Assembly: GCA_030272155.1 (NCBI GenBank)
Contig: CP126199.1
Coordinates: 1,116,001 to 1,180,000 of the forward strand
DNA length: 64,000 nt
Direction of reading: 5' to 3'
Source: Tetradesmus obliquus
Lineage: Eukaryota; Chlorophyta; Chlorophyceae; Sphaeropleales; Scenedesmaceae
The translations under genes and the position numbers were made by a program. Positions 43,201 through 60,500 of this stretch are shown here, one piece after another (the first letter of the stretch is position 1; each line of letters opens with the position of its first letter). The notes under the pieces are model-generated. The model was not told where the DNA came from and did not search any database. It saw only the letters and a list, made by a program, of their open reading frames with translations.

Positions 43201-43578
43201 GCATCCTTGCAACCCTGCTGCTCACATCCTCTGTTGTTCTCATCTGCTAGCATCGCCATCTTGTCTTGCTCAGGCAAGGCAAAGGCTGCCCGCATCTGCT
43301 TGAATAGTTCAGACAGCAGCTCCTGGGGGATGCCATGGTTTGCTGCATAGAAGAAGCCCGGGCCACTGCATGCAGCATACACCTGCTGCGCTGCTGCTGC
43401 CTCGTCTCGACTCAGGTCCACCAGGGGAATTGAGATCTGCAACGGCAGGGAGCAGCAGCAGCAGCATGAGCAGCAGTAGCAGCACTGCGGCAGTGCCACT
43501 GGTGCGAGCCAGCTGCCCCAGCACAGCACAACCCTAGCTGTGTCAAGCTGGGCAGCTCACATCTAAAGCCGTCCCCAT
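40213..43578 (-). CDS. 2-oxoglutarate/Fe(II) dioxygenase (IPNS/GA-oxidase-like)
   Basis: Eight exons close in phase to 327 aa: 43561-43578 (18 nt, MGTALD), 43226-43436, 42879-42957, 42595-42651, 41840-42023, 41266-41361, 40747-40826, 40213-40471. The N-terminal DIOX_N part reads ISIPLVDLSRDE, GFFYAANHGIPQELL and RGYTPYAEETLD; then HGPNQWPPEQLLPGFRQTV. The core holds GAGAHSDYGMLTLLATD (H-x-D iron ligands), PLPGAFIVNLGDMLERWSNG, STLHRVIN (second His) and RYSIPFFF (Arg-x-Ser that binds 2-oxoglutarate). All catalytic residues are present, so it should be active, cytosolic and soluble. The substrate is unknown; plant relatives make or break hormones and secondary metabolites. It is divergent from MCM3. 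Three of its exons have decoy copies in introns. Confidence 0.9.
40960..41045 (-). mobile_element. SINE-like element, copy C (fragment)
   Basis: Reverse complement shares 'gaactgggtacctgatcaac', 'cctcatgagcggtagat' and 'cggctcgctgggcttgtgcc' with copies A and B but lacks the TATTG tail. Confidence 0.45.
41150..41280 (-). repeat. Exon echo x3 (Asp-Glu-Val-Pro-Gly-Leu-Gln) in oxygenase gene
   Basis: The end of exon 41266-41361 and its donor are repeated near 41204-41222 and 41152-41170, separated by CTG/CCG triplets. Confidence 0.85.
41590..41860 (-). repeat. Exon echo of oxygenase exon 5 end
   Basis: About 100 bp at 41615-41720 copies the end of exon 41840-42023, including GLPG-x-YFAPY and MVALRPL-x-YTAE plus the donor 'gaggtgaggagg'. 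The duplication unit, about 205 bp, also carries the flanking intron ('cacccagcagcctgcactgc'). Confidence 0.85.
42005..42275 (-). repeat. Exon echo x3 of oxygenase exon 5 start
   Basis: Acceptor plus P-x-EQLLPG codons occur at the true exon start (near 42023), at about 42100-42140 and at about 42240-42270. Only the first leads into an open exon. Confidence 0.85.
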
Positions 43579-44693
43579 TGTTTGATGCTAGTTAAATTTA
43601 GTCAATGAAGGTCCTGTTATCGCAGAGTCGAGCAAGCGGCACAAGATGGCACCAGCCTTGAAGGATGACTCGAGCTAAGAGTGCCGATCCATAGATAGAT
43701 CTTTCAATATGACGAGAAGGGACGACAAAAACAAGGTTGAACACGGCAACATCACTGCTGCTGATACAAGGGTGACATCCCGGTATGCTGGACCGGACCT
43801 GTGTTCAGGACCTGTGTGCTGGACCTGTGTTCAGGAGCGACGAACAATGTCGACGAGAGCCATTCACCGTTCCTTTGAAAAACGAATTGATTATTATTGT
43901 TAAGCTTCTTTCAAGCGTCAAGCTGTTATATGTCACGAAAAGAGCGCCACAGTCTGAGTTTGAATCCTGGCCGCTGTCAAGGCGCGCTCCACACACGATT
44001 GTAAAGCGCGGACAAGTTGCACACCAAAGCGAACAGTTTCAGCTCGCGATCAGTGCTGTTGCGACCATACATCGTCCTGAACCAGTTGCTGCTCGCTGAG
44101 AAGGCAAGGTTAACGGCACAACGCTTTTACTCAAGCGACAAAAGCCAATCAACGACTTCAACCTCAGTTGCGCCTTAGAACTCGCACCGCAGCAGGCAGC
44201 AGGCCGTTGTCTTGTCCTGCCCGTTGCAATCAGCTGCTTAGTTCGAAGCAGCAGCTTTCCCTTTTGCTAGCAGGGATCCATACGGGCTAACTTTGTGGGT
44301 AGGTTATCAAGTGCAGCAGTATCGGGGCCTGCAGCGCCACGCCAGCAAGGATAGGGCAGGCAGCTCAGGAGCAGAGCAGCAGCAAGCACTGTGCAGGCAC
44401 ATCACAGCAGGACACAGCTCACCAGCAGGAGCATGCCTGGTCCTTTCATTTCCATTGTTATTGTTGAAATTTTATCTGTCTAGTTGTTCTTGCATCATAG
44501 TGTTCATCGCTAGAGCAGTTGTGCAGTGTGCCATTGCCAGCACCAGCACTGCCAGCATCCGCATCAACACCCACCACTCGATCAATCGAATGCCCTTCAC
44601 ACGCACACAACCATGCACACATGCTATCCGCTGTGCCACACACATGCTGCTCTTCATGCCCTATGCTCCAGGCTAGCAGCAGCAGCAGTAGCC
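43579..44693. promoter_or_regulatory. Divergent intergenic region, oxygenase and MCM3
   Basis: About 1.1 kb between the two start codons. A 13-bp motif, 'ggacctgtgttca', occurs in three tandem near-copies at about 43796-43836. I looked for and did not find a clear E2F-type site. Confidence 0.55.
43796..43836 (+). repeat. 13-bp tandem repeat in divergent promoter region
   Basis: 'ggacctgtgttca' / 'ggacctgtgtgct' / 'ggacctgtgttca' head to tail. Confidence 0.85.
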
Positions 44694-52056
<7,363 letters not shown>

Positions 52057-52146
52057 GCGCAGTAGCACGACATTGCATGGGGGTTTGACAGAGCTGGAGC
52101 CGGGGACTAATCTTGGACCCATCTGACGAGTCGGTGTGCTCACTGT

Positions 52147-53858
52147 GAGTGCATGTTTCTGGAGGCTGGTGTGATGCATTGCAAAGCTGTTGTGCAGCAC
52201 TGTAGGCTGCATGCATGATCTGTGACCCCACTGGCGAGGCGGCCTGCCCGCTTTGAGCGCGCTTGTGCGCGCTGGGGCGGTTTAACGGCTTGGTTGTACA
52301 GCAGTGTAGGCTGCACGGCGTGTGTGCGACATGAACGCAGCGTATGTGATATCGTGATTGCACGCTGGGGCGGGTTTATGGCTTGGTTGTACAGCAATGT
52401 GCCGCACATGGTGCAGGGTGGTAAGGAGGCAGTTGACATGCTATGCGGCTTTGTATGTGATGCGCGTGATCGCAGCTGCGCGTGATCGCAGCCTGTTGAT
52501 GCGGCCTTGAAGAGGTGGCGATGAGAGCATGTCATTTGCAGGTCACAGTAGGCATTTGCAGGTCACAGCAGGCATGGTGGAGACGCTCCATGGCGTGGTT
52601 GTGGTTGTGGAGCAGGGAACTGTTTGTCTGGGCACACGGCACCCTCATGTCACATGCAGGTTCTTCTGCACGCTGTGTGCGTGGCAAAGCAATGCAATGA
52701 TAATTTCAAAGCAGCAGCATGCTCATGCATGTTGCAGGCCATATCCATTGTTCTGGGCGCACTGTGAAGCCGGCTAGCAATGTGCCGTGTTTGGTTGCGC
52801 AGCGCAGTCTATAGCTATCGGTGCTCTGTACCGTTCGCACGCAAGACCAGGATTCGCACGTAACCCACCACCTCCCATCACGATACGTGTGTTACACGAT
52901 GGGAACACAGGCCGTTTTTGAGCCAATGACAGGCTCATTGGGCAACCACCTATTCCATCACCATCAACTGATGCCAGTCACACACGTGGCAACGACACGT
53001 TGCAAAACAATTTGCAATGCATGTATCCTGCAACTCCTTGCAACGGCAACAGGCATGCGCGCGGGCGCACCGCCGTAGTCCAGCAAGAGACAGCACAAGT
53101 GACAGCACATGAACAACCCTTGACTCACACCAGCATACTCACTGTTCAGCTGCCAGAGCTGTGAGGCGCCTCTGGCGGCAACTCAAGATACAAGCGTACA
53201 AGCATTGCTTGGGCAGCGACACAACAGTTTGCTCTCGCCAGGAATCAATCCCCGGGTCGCGGAGCAGGAAGCGCAAATTGGTTGAACCTCTATGGCAAGA
53301 ATGTGTGATGGTCGTGGACCCCATCTGTGGGCAACTCCATGTCTGACTCAGTGTTGGTGAGTATCAATACAGGGTGAATCAACAAAGGGACAAAAGGGCA
53401 GCAACGGCCACAAATAGGCACGTCACATGCCCCCGCCGCCAAAAGCCCTGTGATTAAGCCGGTGCAACGCTGACAACCGTTGTACTACACTACTAGTAGC
53501 TGTTGTCGTGTTGAATATGGCACAGAGCTCAATGCACCAGCACTACTTGCAGCTCGCTGCTGCGTGCCACACCTCCAACCACAGTCACCTGCCACCACAC
53601 ACCAAACACAACATTGTGCGTGTCGTCATACTGTCACATCACAGCGGCAGCACCACTTGCAGCTTGCTGCCCTGCCACTCCAGCTGCCGCACAAGCATCA
53701 ACCACAACCGCCTGCCACCACACACGAAACACACCGTTGTGCGTGTTGACACACTGTCGCATCACCATTCACAGCGGCAGCACCACCTGCAGCTTGCTGC
53801 TGTGTGCCCAGCCTCCAACACTAGTTTGAGACATGTACCACTCGAGGCATCAAATGCA
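52147..53858. other. Intergenic between convergent MCM3 and F-box gene
   Basis: Holds both 3' UTRs, the MCM3 3' echoes, an interspersed repeat at 52901-52945 and 3' echoes of the F-box gene. A 30-bp pair ('tggcttggttgtacagca') recurs at 52289 and 52379. No coding exon is supported. Confidence 0.5.
52901..52945 (+). repeat. Interspersed repeat (CCAATGACAGGCTCATT family)
   Basis: 'gggaacacaggccgtttttg' then 'agccaatgacaggctcattg', with an inverted relative at 36425-36467 and a fragment at 24781-24813. Confidence 0.65.
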
Positions 53859-53925
53859 TCACAGCGGCAGCACCACCTGCAGTGTGCTGCCCTGCCGCTC
53901 CAGCTGCCGCACCAGCGCCAGCGCC
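53575..53925 (-). repeat. Echo x3 of F-box gene 3' end
   Basis: A unit of about 122 bp ('cagcggcagcaccacctgca', 'ctccagctgccgcac', then 'gccaccacacac.aaacac') starts near 53640, 53763 and 53862. The last carries the true C-terminal codons and stop; part of a further unit lies at 53575-53640. Confidence 0.8.
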
Positions 53926-54211
53926 TCCCGCACCGCCCGGTGCTCCCACATGCCGCCCTCAATGCTCAACACCTGCAGCTGCGGCAGCAGCCCAGGCAGC
54001 TGCAGCAGCCCCAGCCAGCACTCCCCGGCACCAGCAGCAGCAGCAGCAGCGTTAGGCCCTCCTGCAGCAGCAGCAGTGAGGCCGGCGCTGCCACGCGCAA
54101 GGCTGCTGCTGCTGCTGCCGGGGCTGTGGGTTAGGCTTGGGGTGTAGTAGCCGCTCGCACCCGGGCTGCTGCTGCCTGCTGGCGCTGCTGCTGCTCCGTT
54201 GGCGGCTGACC

Positions 54212-54242
<31 letters not shown>

Positions 54243-55214
54243 GCTGCCAGTGCTGCCAAAGGATGCTGAGTGCATGCTGCTGTTACCAGCCTCAGCCCGC
54301 ACAAGCGTGCTGCTGCTGCTGGGGTTGATGCTGCTGCTGCTGCTGCTGCTGCTGCAGTGTGCGAGGCAGTGGCTCCCCAGCCGCAGCTCTTTCAGCAACT
54401 TGCAGCTGCCCACCCAACTCGGTATGCCCCGCATGCGGCCACGCGAGCTGCCCTGACCCCCGAGATCTAAAACCCTCAAGCTGTGCCTGAACCCTGGCAG
54501 TGTATCAGGGCTTAGCTGGGCGCCAAACCCTGGCACTGACAGCGCATTGCCCTGCAGCTCGAGCCGCGTGAGGCCCGTGAGCAAGGCTAGCACTGGCGGC
54601 AGCTGCCCCAGGCTGCAATGCCCTAAGCATATACCCTGCAGTCGCTGCAGGTGTGCCAGCTCAGCAGGCAGGCAAGCCCCGGGGTTTAGCCCCATGTCGT
54701 GGTTTAGCGCGAGGTTTAGGTCCTGCAGAGCCACCAGCTGCGACACGCAGCTCGGCAGCTGCTGCAGCCCCATATCCACTAATGAAAGCGAGGTGATGCT
54801 CGTGTTGGTGAGCATGCTGCTGGGTAAGTTGCTGCTGCCTGCTGCTGTGCTGCTACCTGCTGATCCTCTAAGGCCTCTCAGCCTGCTGCCAAAGCCCCGC
54901 CTAGCCCCACCAGTGCTGCTGCTGCTGCTGCTGCTTGCTGCAGTATGGTGGTGATGCCGTTGGTGGTGCCGCCGGCCATGCTGCCCGGCAGAGCCTGCCG
55001 CTGCTGCTGCTGCTGCTGCCGCCTCCTGCAGCTGTGCTAGCTGCTGCTGGTGCTGGGTCATAGGGAGCAGCTGGCACGCCTCGCTGCTGTTGGGTGTGGG
55101 CCTGCTGGCGTTGCGCAGCGTGACCGCTGCCAGCTGCGGCAGCGTCAGCAGCAGCGGCATGGGGTTGGACTCCAGCTGGCAGCGCTCCAAGGTGATGCTG
55201 GTCAGGTCTGCACG

Positions 55215-55245
<31 letters not shown>

Positions 55246-57074
55246 CAGCAGCAGCAGCAGCAATTATTATTGAGCAGCAGTAGCGCAAGTTACAGGACCA
55301 TAATGGTGCGTGCAGGCGCTAGCAGGCACCTCTCCGTCCACATGCAGTGGGCAGCTCAACTCATTGTGCTTCTACACAGGCAACTGCCGCCATCACCAAC
55401 CGACCATGGCAGATACCACCTGCAGCCTGGTCGCATCGTTCAAACAATCACACCCAGCAAAGCCCACCACCCAGCTCACCGCCCAGCCCACCGCGCAGCC
55501 CACCACCCAGCCCACCTGTCAGCTCCCCCAGCTGCGCCGGCAGCCCCTCCAGCCACATGCTGCCCAGCTTGAGGCTGGCCAGCCCAGCGGGCAGCTCACT
55601 CAGTGCCGCAGGGCTGGCCGGGTGGATGTCTAAACTGACGCTGAGTGAGGTGAGGCGCGGCAGGAAGCCCAGGGCTAGTAAGCCGCCATCTAGGCAGGCC
55701 TGGCTGGCGCAGCACAGCTCCAGCGCAGCCAAGCAGCGCAGACGGCCTACATGGCGGCACCAACACAGCCACAGATGCAAAGACTTACGGCAGAAAAAAG
55801 ACACATTTGGAGGCGACACATGGAGAGAGCAGGCACCTGGCTGCAGCTGGCCCTACTGCGGCTGTGACATCAAGTTCCAAAGGTTAGCAGCAGTAGCAGC
55901 AGCTGGACTTTGCTTGCATGGGCGTTTGTGCATTGCTGCGACTCTGCTGCTGCTGCTGCTGCACACCGCTGTCAAAAACAGGTGATGCGTGACTGCAACC
56001 TCCTGCACGCTGCACACTACCGCAGCTGCACGCTGCTGGCAGATGCTGTAACCTCCTGCAACCTCACGAACGCTGCTCGCTGCTGCAACCTCTTACACAG
56101 CTGCAAGCTGCTGCAACCTATTCATTTGCTCACCTAGAGGCTCGTATGCATCAGTGCCCTCCACTGCTCCCACCAAGCACACGCTGGCCAGCTGCGGCAG
56201 CGCCCCCAGCAGCTGCTCCAGCGCCTGCCGGTCAAAGTTGTGGTAGCTGTGGTGGCTCAAATCGAGCAGCAGGCGGCCCGTGCCGCTGACAACTGCAGGG
56301 TGGCGCTGCAGCCATGTTAGCACGGCTTGCGCTGAGAGGCTGCAGCGGTGGTGGTGGTGGCGGGAGAGGGAGAGGCGGGAGAGGTGCTGCCGCGCAATGC
56401 TTGCAGGAGGGCTGCCGCCTGGCAGGCCGAGCGACACTGCAGGAGCAGGAGCACAGCGGCAGTTAAGAGCACATGCGTGAGACATTTCGCACATTCTGCC
56501 AGCTCGGAGAGAGAAAGTAGTCTGCAAAAAGCGGATGAAGGGCCGGCACAGCAATGTCCTGCATGTTGTGGGCACCCATCCTGCTACTGCTGCCGCTCGG
56601 CCAAACCCTAATGGCTGATGCAGGCCCTGCAGGGCCGTGTACCAGACTTTAGTGGCAAAAGATAGGTAGCTGACCTTGGTATGGTGCATATTGCGAGGTC
56701 CAGTAGCCCCCAGTGTCGCTTTCAGGTGAGCTGCCCAGCACAGGGGAAGCTCCCCGGTTCACAGGTGTGCTGGTGCCAGAGCCTGCCCGTTGCAGATCGT
56801 CACATGTGGCAGACGCATCCTGTCTAGTAGACCTTTTCACATGCAGCGCCTCTGCCGAGGGGTCTATGATGATGGAACTCCACAGGCCGGGTGTGCCGAG
56901 AACTAGCCGGTGCCAGCGCTGACACACGAGTGGCAGCGTGTTTCGGAACCATATAAAGCGTGATGTTGCTGCTTTTTGTGCTGTCTGAGGTCCCCATGAC
57001 GCGAGCTGCTTGAGGACGCAGAGAAGCACATCATCGGTTGCACTCGTAGCTGGAGAAACTGTGTCATATTCCAT
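53859..57074 (-). CDS. F-box and leucine-rich-repeat protein
   Basis: Four exons close in phase to 760 aa: 56675-57074, 56134-56436, 55516-55746, 53859-55207. The N-terminus carries an F-box-like segment (DDVLLCVLKQL, TLPLVCQRWHRLVLGTPGLW), which in other proteins binds SKP1 in an SCF ubiquitin ligase. The rest is a run of leucine-rich repeats (RLTSLSVSLD, LPAGLASLKLGSMWLEGLP, LTRLELQGNALSVPGF, LLPQLQVLSIEGGMWEH) interrupted by Ser-, Ala- and Gln-rich low-complexity loops. The LRR part presumably recognises the substrate, which is unknown. The gene is divergent from UTP21. Confidence 0.85.
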
Positions 57075-57596
57075 TGTTCAATTGTGAAACGTCAGTGAAA
57101 AGCAACATTGGCTCACAGCTTGCTGAAGGGCTTATAAACAGCTTCCTCAAAACGCATGTCGACCCTGTCAGCAGCTGCGACCTGCAAATCCTAGATACAT
57201 ATAGCATGAAAAGCTCGTAGAAAGCTTGGTATACACGATAGTACGTCGAGAGTAACTGACAAGTGACATGACAGCCCGCAGTGTGTGCCCAGTGTGCAAT
57301 GTTGTCGCTGTGAGCAGGGATCGTGGAGCGGTGAAAGTCTAAAATCTGCACACGGCAGTCGTTAAAGGCGTTCTCCTGTCTTATTTTGGAGGTGCTGGCT
57401 GCTATAACACTGCATTGGTTTCGAAAGGGTGCTCTGGTCTGCTTGAAACTTCCTATTTGGAGTTTGAGAAGCTGTCAAATTAACATGGACGCATAGCTGG
57501 GGGTTCTTGATAAGAAGCATAACCCAGGGCTTGCGGCAGCAGCAGCAGCAGTCAGGCGGTAGCCAGGCAGTGGCGGCGGCAGCAGCAGCAGCAGTC
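57075..57596. promoter_or_regulatory. Divergent intergenic region, F-box/LRR and UTP21
   Basis: Only 0.52 kb lies between the two ATGs, so a shared bidirectional promoter is likely. No named element was identified. Confidence 0.55.
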
Positions 57597-60500
57597 ATGT
57601 CAGGCCCGCTCTTCAAGCCGTTCAGGGCACTTGGGTACATCACAGAGGATGTTCCCTTTGCCGTGCAACGACGTGGCAAGGAGACCTATGCTGTCGTCAG
57701 TGTCGGCAGGACTTGGCAGGTAATTGGCATGGGGTATGATAGGAACGGCAGCTCATGCTGTAGCAGCTGCTGTACCCCTGACATGCACAGTGGTTTTGGA
57801 AGTCTGCAAGCCTTGTTACTATCACTTGCATAACCCTTAGCCATGACAACGGCAGTGCTAGGGTTTGACCAGCGGAGCAACAGCCGTTCATCCAGCAACG
57901 TAGGCATGCTCACGTATGCATGTGACTGCATCGCGCATCTGACATGACCTGATACTGCATGGCTGCAGATCTATAACACTTCCAAGCTCACGCTGGTGAT
58001 GGTGGGACCCCAGGTGCGCCAGCAGCTGCCAGATTTGGCAGCACACGCTGCGCAAGGCCCCTGCAGCACTAAGCCCACGGCATGCTGTCTTCACACAGCA
58101 GCAGCAGCTGTGAACACCGTGCAGCTGAGTGTGCGGGGCTGTGCAGTGCCAAGGCAAGGCAGGCACAGGTGTCAACGTCAATATTTTGTGCCTGCAGTGC
58201 ATTGTGGCAGCAACACGTAAGTGTCACCTGGCATGAGGAACAGGCACTGTGCAAGGCATCCCTTGATTAACGGCGCACCTACCCACGTGTTGTTGTTTTT
58301 CCGTTCTTTCCTGCTGTCCGTGTGTGTGCCCTGGCTGCCTGCAGCTGCCTCGTGCTGTGGTGGCGCTAGCCACGAAGGGCGACCTCACTTTCGCAGCAAC
58401 TGGCGCAGCCATACATGAGGCGAAGCGGATGCATGCGTGAGTTGCAGGCACTGCCGCATGCAGCAGCGCAGCGTCCGACTGGACCTTCTCCTGTGCAGCA
58501 GCAGCAGGAGAACAGCATAGCCAGCGTACGGCATCACTGCCATTCAGCCACGGCGCTGCTTGCATGCTGAGCTGTGTAAGGCAGAATGTTGTTGCATGTA
58601 TGGTGAAGGGAGCCAGTCCTGCACCCCTGCACATACTGCCTGTGGTGGCACATGCTGCAGCAGCTGAAGCAGTGGTGTGTAGATGCAGAGGGCTGGCTGA
58701 CTGGCTGGCTGGCTGGCTGGCTGTGTAAAGTTTTCATGCATGGAGCTGCAGGTGGCCACTACCTGCCCTTACTGCTGCAGCAGCATGCGCCAGCAGTTGC
58801 TGAGCCGCAGTGAACACCACTGTCGCCGGTGTCTCTGCTTGTGCTGGCCGTGGCGTGCCTGAAATCTCTGCGCGCCTTGTGTGCTGTCTTCTGATGGGTT
58901 TGCTGCCATGCACCTGTATGTTTGCCGCTTGCAGGACTGGCGTGTATGCCGGCCACCGTGCTGCTGTGCTACAGATGCTGGTGCTTGGTGACAACCTGCT
59001 GTCATTAGGCAAAGATAGGCAGCTGCTGGTGTGGAAGATTGGGCAGTACGATGCACCAGAGGTGAGCAGCAGCATGCAGGTGCAAAAGCAGCTCGGGGCC
59101 CAGCAGCAGCAGCTTGCAGGCACTGCTGGAATGGTGACCTTGCAGCCTGCGAGGCATCTTATGGCAGGCAGGCGGCGCGTTAGTAGGTCATCCTGCCCCT
59201 CGCGAAGCACCATGCAGCAGGGGAAGGCTTGTTGATTAGCCATCTGGGTGTCCAAGAGTCTCGATTCTGCTTCAGCCCCTTCATTATAGCAAGTCTACTG
59301 TCCATGTGCATACATCCATGCAATCCAGATATGTTATCTCACATCTTTGTTATGGTATGTGATTGTTGCTTGCAGGCTGTGATAGACCTCGGGGCTGACT
59401 TTGAGCCCAGCTGCATGGCACACCCAGACACCTACATAAAGAAGTTGGTGATTGGAGGCACTGATGGCAGCCTGCAGCTGTGGAACTTCAAGACGCAGCA
59501 GCTGGTGCACAGCTTCAAAAGCTGGTGAGTGATCTGAGCTGCTGTCTGGTGTAATGAGACATGCACGCATGAGCTTCTGGTGATGCAGGATCCCGCCCTG
59601 CACTCGCTAACCCTTCTGCTCCTCTTCATTGCGTTGCTGGGACCTGGCAGCTTTCATGAATACAAAATGCTTGCTGTCGTTGCATTGCCATGTATGAACG
59701 CACCTCTGCAGCAAACCTCTGCCTGACACCAGCCTGCAACCCTCCTGCAAACATTTCCTGCAAACTCACAGGGGCTCCCCCGTGCGCTGCCTAGCCGCCT
59801 CCCCAGCGCTTGATGTGATGGCTGTGGGCCTAGCAGACGGTCGGGCAATCCTGCACAATCTGCGGTACGATGAGCAGGTCATGGTGCTTCACAACGCAGC
59901 AGCGGCAGGCACAGGCGCAGCGCGGTTCCTGCAAGGCACAGCAGCGGCCAACACAGCAGCAGCAAGCAGCGCTGCAGTTACTTGCCTCTCCTTCAGAACA
60001 GGTAGGCTGTGTGCGGCGCGGAGGATCGAGCCTCATATGCAGTTGTTTTGTAGGAACATGCTGCGTGGTGTGGCCTGCATGCATATGTCTCTCCTGCAAG
60101 GCTTCGTATGTGGGCAATGCTCAGCGCACGTCTTCTACAGCGTTATCTTTTCATGTCATCCGGCTAGTCGCACAGCACAGCAGCGGCAGCCTTGCTCTTG
60201 CACTTGCCCTCACGCGCCAATTCATGCGGCTGCCTCGCTGCTTCACGGCTTGTGTACATCTCCGCTGCTCCCGCCTTTTTCTTTTCAACTGCAGGCCAGG
60301 GTCTGCCGCTGCTTGCTGTGGGAGGCAGCGCAGGTCTTATTGCGCTGTGGAACTTGGAGGGTCGCTGCCTGCATCATGTCATCAGGGATGCGCACGACAG
60401 GCCTCTGCTGGGGCTGCACTTCTTTGCAGGAGAGCCGCTGCTGATGAGCTCTGCGGGCGACAACAGTATCAAGCAGTGGGTGCGTTGACCAGGGTTTGAC

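Noticed and set aside
43950-43980. tRNA B-box-like 'gagtttgaatcctgg'
   Set aside because: No matching acceptor stem, D arm or anticodon arm upstream.
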